64,000 nucleotides of DNA from Cryphonectria parasitica EP155 (taxonomy: Eukaryota; Ascomycota; Sordariomycetes; Diaporthales; Cryphonectriaceae), in assembly GCF_011745365.1 (NCBI RefSeq), contig NW_024468909.1, positions 2,852,001 through 2,916,000 on the forward strand. Direction: 5' to 3'. Below the pieces are notes generated by a model. That model was not told the origin of the DNA. It saw only the letters and a list, made by a program, of their open reading frames with translations, and made no database searches. The translations under genes were made by a program, and so were the position numbers. The number at the start of each line of letters is the position of its first letter. The stretch's first letter is position 1. Positions 22,764 through 32,791 of this stretch are shown here, piece after piece.

Positions 22764-25700
22764 TCATTCATCACCACGCTCGCTGCCCCGATCGACATAC
22801 ACAGGAATCCCGTAGACACAAACAGCGCCCGCATTTAGATATTTGAACTTGCAGACCCCCGAGTTTCTCGCCAGAGCCACAGCCTCTGGCAAGGACGCAG
22901 CGCCGTATTCGCAAACAAGCTCACCACTCGACCCACCCTCCTCGTCCAACTGGCTAGGCGGCGGCGGACCTCTCTTGCGCGATGCTGACCGCGCCCTCTT
23001 GCTGTTGCCACCCGCAGCAGCAGTATTAGCCGCCTCCTCCGCAGCGGCAGCCTTGCCAGCCTGCCTCTCGAGGTGGGCCTGGAAGGTTCCCTTCTTCACC
23101 AGCCCCCACTCCTCATACAGCCTGCCCGTGTACACGTCGATGTCCTTGTCCGTGACGTCCCACAGTGTGCCCACGACGGCAGGGCACCCTGCGAGCATAT
23201 AGCTCCAGACCAACCCGTAGACCTCAAAGTCACCCACATTCGTCAGCGACGCAGAGCTGCACCCCATGAGCAGCGTCGTCGCGCGGCATTTGTCAAGGCG
23301 ACGGATTTGGCGGTTGCGAATATACTGTGCGCCTCCGCCGTGACCCATGTAGAGGACAATGTCAGAAGAAGAGAGAGCTGTCTCAAACTCCGCTTCCGTT
23401 GGTGCCTTTCTCTGAATGCTCTTCCAAGAGGAGTTTAGGGATGAGGCCAAGGGGGCCTCGAAAGCTGCCTGCGTAGTCTTGAGGTCGCCACTGGGGTTCA
23501 GTATGTAGGTGCCGTCATTGACAGAGACATGATGGCCATTCTTGTCGTCACAGGAGGATGATTTTTGCTCGAGGATGAGCCTTCTGAGGCAGGCCAGAGA
23601 GGGAACTCGAGATACAGCGAGACCCTGGAGGCAGGGCATAGACTCCCACGGGAATGTGTGCAGGGTTTTGTCCAGAATAAGAATTGTGTGGCTTCTCGCA
23701 CCCGCTGTGCCCAGGCTCTTCGCATCTGCATGGTATGAGTGAAGAGCGTCCAGGGTCTCCACCACCATCGTGTCGAAGTCAATCTCGTCGTAAGCGTTGC
23801 GTTCTCCGTTGAATTGCAGTATGTCGACGACAAAGTAAAGCAAGTCGTTCAGCATTTCGTCGAAATCACACTCTTCACTAGAAGCATCTCCGAGCCCGAT
23901 GAAAAGCTCGAGAATCCTCGTGTCGAGAGCAACCTTGGATACTGCCGGCTTGGTGGTCTTCTTTCCCCGGACATGGCGGCGTGATGGCAAGTGTTTGTCG
24001 AGAATGTTCTGAAAGCTCGTATGGAACTTGGACACAAGCTCGGGATGCCTCTGATGCTGAGAGAAGATCCCCTTGAATCCACCCAGCCAGTCCGATTCGA
24101 TCTTCTCCAGCAGCTCTTTCAGCTCCACATCCAAGGCCTGCCGCTCAGCCCACCATGCTGTTTTGGCGCCTTTGACCGAGAAGTCGCGTTTGTCATGGCA
24201 AGTTGCATTTGCGCGCTTGATGATGTCGAGGAGCTTCGTGCGGCCTTCGTGGAAGTTGAAGACCTGGTTGTCGGCATCATGCGCGGCCGCACGCTCCAGT
24301 GGCAATCGGATGACGAACGGGCTCTGACCAGCCTGTAATTTCGAAATGCATAGGTCGTGCTTATTGTCGCTGAGGGAGATGGAGATGGCACTCCACTCCT
24401 GAGGGATGATGTCGATGAATTCTCGCTGGAATTTGGTCATGTCAACCACAGGACTCAAGCTCATCCGTCTCATCTCCGACGACCTAATCTCTTCAGGCCA
24501 CTCCAAGCCAGCTCTCCCAGAACTCTTCTCAGACAGGAGCGCTTTGACCTCTCTTCTCCAGGTCAGATTTCGACCCATCTCCACGGAGCAGGTCGCATAG
24601 CCTGGATGGCCGAGAACACCAGCTTTTCGAGACACAGACGACGCGGCCGAAAGGAGAATCACTACAGTCTGTAGTGTACACAATATCCCATGAACCTGTC
24701 TGCCGTCGCCCATGGTGGAGGCCAAAGCGTGTGCCTCCAAAAGGTATCCTCGAGCCTCCCGCAAATTCTCGAGGTAGCTCTGCGAAACTGATTTGGCTGG
24801 GTCTCGGGCGTTCGGAGACGCAGCCAGAGCTCGGACAGGAGAGGCTTTGATAAGCGAGAAGCGATCGACTTTGTCGGAATTGAGGACGCCAACGGATGGG
24901 AATGATAATGGCGATTCTTGGATCACAGAACAGACAGCGTCCTTTGACATCTGGTCCATACTCTGTCCCAACAAAGATTTTGCTGTTGTGACCAGTTCTG
25001 ACAACAGGTGGGATGTAAGGCTGGAAGAATGGCGAGCCTCCTGCAGGAGCTGCCACGCCCCGGCCCAATCGTTCTTATGAACCTTGGAAGTTGCCTTCTC
25101 AACCAATACAGAGGCTCTGATGGACATCAGGTGTGCATCTGCATCCTCAGCCTTCGTGTCAGCTGTGGTTGATGGTAGGCTCGTCGCAACACTCTTCTTT
25201 GGCGCGGCCCTGGAGACTGGTCCTCTGGTGGGGACTGGAGCTCGGGCTCTGCGAGAGGCCGGTGCGGGCTTCTCCCTGACGGGCAAATTGCTCGCTTTCT
25301 TCTGGATGGCGACGACATTTGGTAAGTCGGCAGTAACCTCCTTGGTGCATTTATCAACACCCTCCATTCTCTTGACCATAATCCCAGCAGTCTCAAGCAT
25401 GCTCTCCTCAGACTCGAAGTCTCTAGCTTCGCGATAGATTGTGCTGAGTTGACAACAGAGACTGACGAGTTTGCCGGAGAATTCGGAGCGATCAAGTGTG
25501 GCCTCGACTTTGCTCGCTGATTGCAGTGCGTCTTCGAACTTATTTGCTCTGGCAAAGATCAAGGACAACCAGACATTGCATTCAGCGAGATATGCTTTTG
25601 CGTCAGCAACTTCCGCCACCTTCTGCGCTTGCTCGGCGTAATAGACCGTCTCCTGGTACATCCCAAGATGTGCATAGGTATTCGACAAGAACAAAAGGCC

Positions 25701-28700
25701 TCTCAGCACTGGATATGCTAGCTTCCAGGCCTCTGGGCCAGAAATTCTTGGTGGCTCGGCCTTGCTCTTGCTCTCCACCGCCGCCTCGGACAAGCTGACG
25801 TCCAACTTCGAAGCAGACTCTTCCATAGAATTGTCTAGCTTATCCTGCGTGAGTTGTTCCAGTCGGGCCCACTCCTGGAAGAGGACGCGACTGGCATTTC
25901 TTGCATGGGTCAGAGCACATGGTGCGTCTCCTCGACCAAGAGCCACAGCAGACCATAGTAGGGATGCATGAGCCATCATCATTTTGTGCACTCTTGAGCG
26001 GCTGGAGAGATCTATCGCCGAGCCAGCCTCCTTTGCTTGGTGGAGGAGCTCGTCTGCCTTTTCGATATTGCCGATCTCGATGAAGTACTCAGCATGGAAT
26101 AGCAAGAAGCGCACCATCTCTTCGTTCGGCCGTGGTCGCGTCGGATGGGAGGGCTGCAGAGCTTGCTGGAAAATGGCAGCGGCCTTTGCAGACTGTCCCA
26201 GATTTGTGAGCTGCAAAGCCAGTGCAGCGGAAATTTGCAGGTTGAGAGCAGTGTCTGTCTCCATCGACTGGGCTCCAAAATCAGCTGCTAGTTGCAAGGT
26301 CTCCAACAGTAGGGTATTGTGATTCGAAAGCCGCGCAGCGTCTGCAATAGATTGTAAATGTTCTTGTAGTCCTGCAACATCATCAATCCGTTGGGCAAGG
26401 TCTATTGAATCCTTAGAGCTGTCGATGATAGTCCGCCAGGCCGAGATGGACTTCTCCAACTGTTCGTAGTCCGGCGTCGGACGGGCGAGCGCGATCGTTG
26501 ATGCTGACAGCGCCTTCATATGTGCCACAGAGGCTTTCAGGCCAGCATCTTTCCCCAGATCCACCTCATCACTGATAGAAGCGGCAGCCTCGACTTGTTC
26601 TTGGATCAATCTGAGTTGTGGCTCGTTTCCGATATTTGCGATCAACAATCGTAATAGGATCCTCAGCCTGCGCACTGGAAATTGCTCTGCAGGACAAAGT
26701 TCTAGGAGATTCTCGACGGTGGGATCCGAAAGGCCGAGGTATGTTCCCTTCTTCGAGACAGCGCATTCGAATCCAAATTCAAGGGCAGCGAGACGTTCCG
26801 GATCTTCCAAGTACAGAGTCCAGTCGATATGGACCCTCTCCAGTCGGGTGATGCATCGAATTGACCAAGCCAGTGATTCGACGTCGTGATCCACCGCCCA
26901 CGCTTTCCGAGGCGGTAAGGTCTCCAGGGCGTGGGTGACGGATGTCAGAGCGCCGTCCTCGATATGGAGTCCTCTCAGAGTCTGCAAAGATGCCAGGGCG
27001 TGTTCAGGTTTTCCCAAGTCTTTGTACAGCTCACTCATCCGCTCGAGTTTGTAGTTTACTTGGGCCTTTTCTCTCTCCTTTTTAGGGCGGTCTTTGACGC
27101 AATCAATCGAACGGCGCAGAGCCTTCAGTGCATAAGCGAAAGTCGTTCCGTTCTTTGTCGGTCTGGGTTCTACAGCAATAAAGCTGGAATGCTGCATGTA
27201 GTAAAGATGCGAAACTTTGGCGTAGTATTGATCTGCAGGGTCGGCGGATACGTGGCCGTCAAGGCTGTCGAGAAGGTTCAGACAGTCTTGCAAGGGCGCA
27301 TCCAGCTTATCCCAGGTAGACCGCTTCTCATCGATGATGGTCTTGGCCACCATCAATGCGGAGTCCAGCACTGGGGAAGCTGAACCGCCCAGTACAGCAC
27401 GGCGTTGCTCATATCGTAAGACCTCCTTGGTTTTATCGGCTGAAGACGGTCGTTTTCCCAACCACCGGAGGCAGAATCTCGGCAACTGAAGGATCAAGGC
27501 CTCCAGCGCTTCACAAACAACTTTTTCTGGGTGGTATTTCCTGCCTTCGTCGTCTCTTAGGTTCCCAACCAAGACATGCGTGGCTGACTTGCGCACCAGG
27601 ACCAGGCTCTCAAGTAGCTCATCCAGCTCGGCACTGTCACCTCGAAGGGGCCCCTGGAGACCGTCAAGCACCTCCTTCAGCAAGGCGTCCTGAGACGACG
27701 GTTGCCTCCAAATCACATGTAGTCGTTGGGCCAGTAGCAGTGCTGATATCGAGAAGCATTTGGCTGCCGAATCTCGAGCCCGGTTCATCATCTGGCTGTT
27801 TTTCTCTGCCCATGCCATCGCTTCACTATGTTGTCCCGAGTCCTGCGCCAATTTTCCCAATATTTGATATATGCTAGACAGTGGTGACTTCAAAGACTTG
27901 GAAGGTTGAAGATTATGCCGACAGATTTCGTCGAAAGTGTTGTTGAAGGCGGCGAGGCAAGTTTTATAGAGCGCAGCCCCCCCTGTTCCAGTGCGGCGAG
28001 CGCAGGCCGCAATGCATTTTGAGAGCGGCGAAAGGATGTCCTTGTCCACCTCTGCCTTGTGACCCGCCAGTTTCCACCAGTGGAGTCGGGTCTGAAGGGC
28101 GATCGTCTGGAGCTCAAGTGCAGAGACAGGTGGGATACTGAGCCTGGGCTCCAAAGCTGCGTCGTCTTCTGTCGTTGATATACTTGGCACAAGGGCTAGG
28201 AACAGCTGCGAGGTCGTTTCCAGCTGACGTGCTGCTTTCAGTTTCTCTGCCTCACTCGTCTCCGCTGACAGGAGCAGTAGATTGACCGGTGATGCTTTAT
28301 TAGTCCCTCGGAGGAACGGCAGGGCAGCCTCGATGTCCATCGGCCGGTTCAGATTGGACAGAATCCTGAGCACCTGCATTTGTGTTGCAATGACTAGAGG
28401 TAATATTTGTCCAGAAGCGTTGACATTTCCAAAATCCAAAATCTCTGCCAGGCTCAGCACACTCGGGGAAGCCTTGGCAGCCTTCTTTTCGGTCCCGGAC
28501 AGCTCAGTCAGCCTTCTCTTCAGGACCCGGAGCTCCTTCACGGCATGTTCCGTCAGCCCCAAGCTGATGAGCTTTCCGACAAGGGACGACAAGCCGGCTT
28601 CGAGCTGCAGATTCGAGAGGTTGATCTTGCCCCCGCCCTCTAGATATCGCAGTGCAGAGAAAGCAACACGGGCACACTCGACGGTGGACAAGCAGCCGGT

Positions 28701-29219
28701 CGAGGCGTTCGGGACAGGCTTCGCGGGTCTCGCAGACTTCTTGGTGACCTCGGGCGATGTAGATACTGTGTTAAGATCACGCGGTCGCATCGGGGTCATG
28801 GGCGCCGAGTTCGATCGTCGGATGCGCCTCCGGGCCGGCGTCTTCGTCACATCGTCCTCTGCAGTTGCCGCCCTCCGTGGCGTCGGTGGTACCTGGGCTC
28901 TGGCAGCATCGCCGAGGGACTTCAACGTCGCGTTAATGACATGTGTTGCCAGTAAAGCCTTCTCTTTTGCTGAAAGTTCTGGTTTTTCCCCTCCTGTCGC
29001 CCGCTTGCCGCCCGTTCTTGGTGTTGTTCCATTCTGCTTTATTTTTGTGGATGCTCGGGCCGTTTTCGATGTTGTGGCGTCTTTCGTAGGCTTAGAGCTG
29101 GCATCTGAAGCGTCTGGAAGCAGAAGGGTCTTCAACAGGACTGTTGTTGCAGGCGTGCAGGTCGCGGTCGAAGCAACTGCTGCCTTTGCGGTAGCTGCTT
29201 GGTCTTGGAGGGAAGCCAT
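22764..29219 (-). CDS. ESP1: Separase (Esp1/Cut1/BimB homologue)
   Basis: One uninterrupted exon of 2151 codons, a usual size for fungal separases. Separase is the CD-clan cysteine protease that cleaves the Scc1/Rad21 kleisin of cohesin at anaphase and is held inactive by securin. The C-terminal protease domain shows both catalytic residues: His1960 in YMGHGGG and Cys1987 in LMGCSSA, 27 residues apart as expected. Just beyond is GTLWDVTDKDID, the conserved segment after the catalytic Cys. The N-terminal 1500 residues are helical, TPR-like repeats, preceded by a basic, Ala/Thr-rich disordered region (about 1-200). The C-terminal end has a short basic segment KRARSASRKRG that could serve nuclear import. 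It shares a 371-bp promoter with the DUF5321-like gene. The 3' side faces a gene-poor interval. Confidence 0.96.
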   Translation of the reverse strand: MASLQDQAATAKAAVASTATCTPATTVLLKTLLLPDASDASSKPTKDATTSKTARASTKIKQNGTTPRTGGKRATGGEKPELSAKEKALLATHVINATLKSLGDAARAQVPPTPRRAATAEDDVTKTPARRRIRRSNSAPMTPMRPRDLNTVSTSPEVTKKSARPAKPVPNASTGCLSTVECARVAFSALRYLEGGGKINLSNLQLEAGLSSLVGKLISLGLTEHAVKELRVLKRRLTELSGTEKKAAKASPSVLSLAEILDFGNVNASGQILPLVIATQMQVLRILSNLNRPMDIEAALPFLRGTNKASPVNLLLLSAETSEAEKLKAARQLETTSQLFLALVPSISTTEDDAALEPRLSIPPVSALELQTIALQTRLHWWKLAGHKAEVDKDILSPLSKCIAACARRTGTGGAALYKTCLAAFNNTFDEICRHNLQPSKSLKSPLSSIYQILGKLAQDSGQHSEAMAWAEKNSQMMNRARDSAAKCFSISALLLAQRLHVIWRQPSSQDALLKEVLDGLQGPLRGDSAELDELLESLVLVRKSATHVLVGNLRDDEGRKYHPEKVVCEALEALILQLPRFCLRWLGKRPSSADKTKEVLRYEQRRAVLGGSASPVLDSALMVAKTIIDEKRSTWDKLDAPLQDCLNLLDSLDGHVSADPADQYYAKVSHLYYMQHSSFIAVEPRPTKNGTTFAYALKALRRSIDCVKDRPKKEREKAQVNYKLERMSELYKDLGKPEHALASLQTLRGLHIEDGALTSVTHALETLPPRKAWAVDHDVESLAWSIRCITRLERVHIDWTLYLEDPERLAALEFGFECAVSKKGTYLGLSDPTVENLLELCPAEQFPVRRLRILLRLLIANIGNEPQLRLIQEQVEAAASISDEVDLGKDAGLKASVAHMKALSASTIALARPTPDYEQLEKSISAWRTIIDSSKDSIDLAQRIDDVAGLQEHLQSIADAARLSNHNTLLLETLQLAADFGAQSMETDTALNLQISAALALQLTNLGQSAKAAAIFQQALQPSHPTRPRPNEEMVRFLLFHAEYFIEIGNIEKADELLHQAKEAGSAIDLSSRSRVHKMMMAHASLLWSAVALGRGDAPCALTHARNASRVLFQEWARLEQLTQDKLDNSMEESASKLDVSLSEAAVESKSKAEPPRISGPEAWKLAYPVLRGLLFLSNTYAHLGMYQETVYYAEQAQKVAEVADAKAYLAECNVWLSLIFARANKFEDALQSASKVEATLDRSEFSGKLVSLCCQLSTIYREARDFESEESMLETAGIMVKRMEGVDKCTKEVTADLPNVVAIQKKASNLPVREKPAPASRRARAPVPTRGPVSRAAPKKSVATSLPSTTADTKAEDADAHLMSIRASVLVEKATSKVHKNDWAGAWQLLQEARHSSSLTSHLLSELVTTAKSLLGQSMDQMSKDAVCSVIQESPLSFPSVGVLNSDKVDRFSLIKASPVRALAASPNARDPAKSVSQSYLENLREARGYLLEAHALASTMGDGRQVHGILCTLQTVVILLSAASSVSRKAGVLGHPGYATCSVEMGRNLTWRREVKALLSEKSSGRAGLEWPEEIRSSEMRRMSLSPVVDMTKFQREFIDIIPQEWSAISISLSDNKHDLCISKLQAGQSPFVIRLPLERAAAHDADNQVFNFHEGRTKLLDIIKRANATCHDKRDFSVKGAKTAWWAERQALDVELKELLEKIESDWLGGFKGIFSQHQRHPELVSKFHTSFQNILDKHLPSRRHVRGKKTTKPAVSKVALDTRILELFIGLGDASSEECDFDEMLNDLLYFVVDILQFNGERNAYDEIDFDTMVVETLDALHSYHADAKSLGTAGARSHTILILDKTLHTFPWESMPCLQGLAVSRVPSLACLRRLILEQKSSSCDDKNGHHVSVNDGTYILNPSGDLKTTQAAFEAPLASSLNSSWKSIQRKAPTEAEFETALSSSDIVLYMGHGGGAQYIRNRQIRRLDKCRATTLLMGCSSASLTNVGDFEVYGLVWSYMLAGCPAVVGTLWDVTDKDIDVYTGRLYEEWGLVKKGTFQAHLERQAGKAAAAEEAANTAAAGGNSKRARSASRKRGPPPPSQLDEEGGSSGELVCEYGAASLPEAVALARNSGVCKFKYLNAGAVCVYGIPVYVDRGSERGDE

Positions 29220-29590
29220 GTAAGAAGGGGGGAAAGCATTAAGAGGCGGAATGCGAAGGATCTTTAAATCATATCATGACCAAGAAGATTGTGCAAGAGA
29301 ACTCAAAGGGATCCAAAACGTGTTCTAAGAGGGATATAATCTGAAGGCGATGCGCTCAATGTTGAAGATGCTGCTGCTTTGGTATGCGCGCTGTTCAAGC
29401 TTTTGGTGACGGGAAGTCAACGGCTGGGGGACGCTGCACGCTGGTTGACCGGGTAACGCCGAGGACCCCCCCTGCAAGGCCTCGAAATTCTGGGCAACCT
29501 ACTATAGACCTGCTAAACCTTAAAACTTTCAACCACTTCATTGCCTGACCCCTCTAAAGAACCAACAACACCACCACTACCAAAGCCGCA
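29220..29590. promoter_or_regulatory. Divergent promoter, separase and DUF5321-like gene
   Basis: A 371-bp spacer between two divergent start codons, so it must hold both core promoters. No clear TATA element or known cell-cycle box stands out by eye. Confidence 0.6.
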
Positions 29591-30226
29591 ATGGATCGCA
29601 TGGCAATACGGCAAATAGTCCGCCCACGAGGCTCTCTGAGGCCACCATCCACGACCCGATTCATCCTGCCCAACAAGCGCACCCTCTCCACGGTCCCGCG
29701 CATCGCCGAAGTCTCCTTCTGGAAGTCCCTCGTGCCGAAACCTCTCCGACGCGAGAACCGCCATCCATCGAGCCCCAATGCGCCCAAGAAATCCTGGCTC
29801 TCCAAGGAATGGAATCCAGCGACATTCTTCATCGTCATATTTCTGCTGATTGGCTCCATGTCGATCCAGATGATCTCCCTGCGGAAGAACTTTGATGCGT
29901 TCGTGCGTCGTTCCGATGTGCGCATTGGCCTGTTGAGGGAGGTTGTGGAACGGATCCAGAATGGTGAGGATGTGGATGTCGAGAAGATACTGGGCACGGG
30001 CGACCCAGAGACAGAGGCTGCGTGGGAGGAAGTGCTGGAGGAAATTGAGAAAGATGGCGCCCTGAAGAAGGAGAAGAAACAAGACAAGGGCAAGGCGAAC
30101 GAGGCATCATCACCCGCCATCACGAAGGCCGTGGCCGTTCCCAAGTCCGTAATGGACGCAGCGCCTACGAGAGAAACGCCTGTTGCACAAGAGCCATCGA
30201 AGGGGCGCACGGCATATTTTTTCTGA
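29591..30226 (+). CDS. DUF5321-like mitochondrial membrane protein
   Basis: Single exon, 211 aa. The first 45 residues are rich in Arg, Ser and Thr with almost no acid (RQIVRPRGSLRPP, then NKRTLSTVPR), a typical matrix-targeting presequence. One hydrophobic helix follows (ATFFIVIFLLIGSMSIQMI, about 78-96). Then comes a conserved charged segment RRSDVRIGLLREVVERIQNG and VEKILGTGDPETEAAWEEVLEEIE, which I recognise as the fungal DUF5321 signature, and a Lys/Glu-rich disordered tail. This predicts an inner-membrane protein with one span. The biochemical role is unknown. It is divergent from separase, and its stop lies 58 bp from the stop of the convergent sirtuin gene. Confidence 0.85.
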   Translation: MDRMAIRQIVRPRGSLRPPSTTRFILPNKRTLSTVPRIAEVSFWKSLVPKPLRRENRHPSSPNAPKKSWLSKEWNPATFFIVIFLLIGSMSIQMISLRKNFDAFVRRSDVRIGLLREVVERIQNGEDVDVEKILGTGDPETEAAWEEVLEEIEKDGALKKEKKQDKGKANEASSPAITKAVAVPKSVMDAAPTRETPVAQEPSKGRTAYFF

Positions 30227-30284
30227 AAATATTGGTCGCTACGCCTTTTGTTCTATCTGTGCAAGATTGGAGGGCGAGGAGTCA

Positions 30285-31562
30285 TCATGACAGAAAGTCT
30301 TTGAACACACCACTTCCCTGATCTTCAAGACGTGCCGCCTCGTCTGCGATGTGAGGCTCAGGAGATGATCGCCGCAACGAATTGACCAGCTCTGGGAGCA
30401 GGTGCTCTGTGGACATATCTATCCTCACTCCCTCGGCCCCGCCCTGCCCGGCATGTAGGTCGGCCACGAAGGCCTCCTCCCCTCTCACACCGCCCATGTT
30501 CACGATGGCTATGGACACCCCTCGATCCTTGGCTCGTTTGACCAGCCTCCATGCCGAGTATGTCGCGAGGGAGGTTGCCAGAATGAGCATCCTGCCGGCT
30601 TCATCGACCGCTTGTTCCGCCGCCACCTTGACCTGGGCAGGGATGCTCTCACCAAACATGATGACAGCAGGTTTCAGGATGCCGCCGGTACTCGTCGACT
30701 TCCACGCTCCATCCAGGTCAACCTCGACCTTCTGCTGCGACCCATCTGGCGCTGGCGGGGGGGCTGTCAGACAGCTCTGACAGGCCGGATATCTGAACGT
30801 TGTGTATGGGGCATCTGGCAGATCGACATCACCATCGGGATTCGTCCTGATCCCCTTTGCCGTCCTCTCCTCAGGGTTCTCGGTGTCCAGCGCACCCGAT
30901 GCGATCACCTCTTGCAGGAATGAAGCCCAGGCAGGATTGAGCCGTGCGAGCTCCTCCTGGAAGAGATCGCGTGGAAACTCGCGACGGCAGGAGGTACACA
31001 CCAGGTTCCGCAGATAGCCATGTAGCTCAAGCGTAGGAATTTCAGGGTGTGCTATTGGGTGAAACGAGTCGACGTTTTGCGTGATGACCCTCTTCACCTT
31101 GCCGTATCGTGCCAGGTCCCGCACCGCATAGTGACCCGCATTGGGCCGCGCCTTGTGGAGCGTGGTCCATCCCAGGAATGACCGTGCCCAGTAACGCTTC
31201 CTGGCCTCGTGAGAGGAGAGAAATTCGTGATAGTAGATGGGTCTGTAGGTCTTATTGAGACGGTACGTGCCGTTATCGCCTCTGTAGTCAGCCAGGCCCG
31301 ACGCGACTGATAGCCCGGCGCCAGAGAGGACGAGCGTAGAGTCGGACAGGCCTTTCCTGACGGGGATCGGCGAGGTGAGGAACTCGTGAAGTGCGCTGAC
31401 GGCACCGGACAGTGTGCCCGCTGAGGCAGGAAGAACTGTCGGCGGTGAAAACTTTTCTGTATACGGGATACGGAGGAGAGCTTTCTTCATCATGAGTGGT
31501 GGCCTTTTCTGGTCCAGAACCAGAGCTGCAACCCTGTCAAGCTTATATGACGGGGTACGCAA
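30285..31562 (-). CDS. SIRT4-type class II sirtuin, probably mitochondrial
   Basis: Single exon, 425 aa from the first ATG, or 402 aa from the in-frame ATG at 31493 (MMKKALLRIPY), which starts a better matrix-targeting sequence. NAD-binding GAGLSVASG (81-89) with DYRG follows, then TQNVDSFH (161-168), catalytic His181 in ELHG, and zinc ligands C189/C192 and a YPACQSC pair about 70 residues on. The zinc module contains LNPAW...NPDGDVDL, the wording of SIRT4-like enzymes. These use NAD to remove acyl groups or act as lipoamidases or ADP-ribosyltransferases in mitochondria. The spacing between the two Cys pairs is about 20 residues longer than I expect for SIRT4. Leu and Ala replace Ile and Pro in the usual SGIPDYR, as GLADYR. 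It lies between two other genes with probable mitochondrial products. Confidence 0.9.
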   Translation of the reverse strand: MRTPSYKLDRVAALVLDQKRPPLMMKKALLRIPYTEKFSPPTVLPASAGTLSGAVSALHEFLTSPIPVRKGLSDSTLVLSGAGLSVASGLADYRGDNGTYRLNKTYRPIYYHEFLSSHEARKRYWARSFLGWTTLHKARPNAGHYAVRDLARYGKVKRVITQNVDSFHPIAHPEIPTLELHGYLRNLVCTSCRREFPRDLFQEELARLNPAWASFLQEVIASGALDTENPEERTAKGIRTNPDGDVDLPDAPYTTFRYPACQSCLTAPPPAPDGSQQKVEVDLDGAWKSTSTGGILKPAVIMFGESIPAQVKVAAEQAVDEAGRMLILATSLATYSAWRLVKRAKDRGVSIAIVNMGGVRGEEAFVADLHAGQGGAEGVRIDMSTEHLLPELVNSLRRSSPEPHIADEAARLEDQGSGVFKDFLS

Positions 31563-32791
31563 GCCTCCACGTACGCGAGGCTGGCCAAGTGTGCTTGCTG
31601 GTTGGTCCAGGAGGAGCCACGGGAGGGGGGTCTTGGCGGTTGCTGCTGTTGCTGTGCTGTGCTATGCTATGCTATGCAATGCAAGGCAATGCAATGCAAG
31701 AGGAAATGAGAGACGGCGATTCAGGGTTGTGTTGGGCGCCGGGAGTGTGGTGGGAGTACACCGGGTTCGGAAGTCTGGAAGTCTCACGATGGTGGTGGTG
31801 CTGGAATTGGCAAGTGGTTGTCGTCATCATTAGCCATGCTGCGACTCATTGCCTAAGTGACAATTAGCTACAGCAAGCCCCTGTCCGGACCATCAAGCCT
31901 TCCCCCATTTCCCGACGCCCCACTGCTAATTGTGGCTTTTTATCTGATAGCACATACTACGTACCACTATACACTTCGTAGCACTATGTATCTACTATGG
32001 TACAGCAAGTAAAGTAGTACTACTAATACAGTGAATACTACATACTATATGTATACTAATCTATTGAAGCTCAGTGGTAGCTGCCCCCCCCTGTTGATGG
32101 GCTGAAAGAGGTGACATAGAGTTCAGGAGGGTTCTCTTGGCATGTGACATGTTTGCAAAAGTACAGTCTGCACTGTGTCGATTTGTGTATCTGTCTTCTA
32201 TAAGTTTTTTCTTTTCTTTCCTTTTCAGCAGCATAACATAAAAGAAATGCTTCTAAATAACCTTAAGTAGATATGTTTGGAAGGTTCGAAAGAGATATCG
32301 AGGAATTACTCGGTACCATGTTGGCATACATAGATAGTACATTCATTCATTCAGTGTACAGGCAGCATAGTAAACCCTGCTGACAAACAAGAGAAAGAAA
32401 AAGAGAGAATTAAAGGAACCCTTCCAGGGGCAGCAGGGTAGGCTATGCATTAGCTCTTCCCCAGCTCAACGGCGGCCTGTAATGCTTGGCATGATGCAAC
32501 AAGCAGTAAACTTTTTTTTAGCAGGCCATAGTTTTCACACCTCAATTTCACTATGCATTTGTGTTTAGGCTGGGATTTACCAGTCCTTCCACTCTAATTT
32601 CTTGACTCACCAAAGTACCTCCAAGCCTGCTCCAAGCTTGTTCCTGCACTTGCATTACCCACAGCACAACACCTCGCCCTGCATTGTGCCTACACACCCA
32701 CCTTCCCGTCGTTTCGGTTCATCCTTTCCTCTTTCTCCCGCTCACTCCCTTGTACCCTGGTCTGGTCTGGTCTTTTTAAATTTCCATTGTC
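31563..32791. other. Divergent sirtuin/CDF intergene
   Basis: About 1.2 kb. Next to the sirtuin it carries a ten-unit pentamer array. A stretch at about 31950-32060 is AT-rich with repeated GTAC/ACTACT words. No coding sequence is supportable. Confidence 0.6.
31651..31700. repeat. Degenerate GCTRT/GCAAK pentamer array
   Basis: Ten consecutive 5-bp units: GCTGT x2, GCTAT x3, GCAAT, GCAAG, GCAAT x2, GCAAG. It lies about 90-140 bp upstream of the first sirtuin ATG (31562). Confidence 0.85.
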
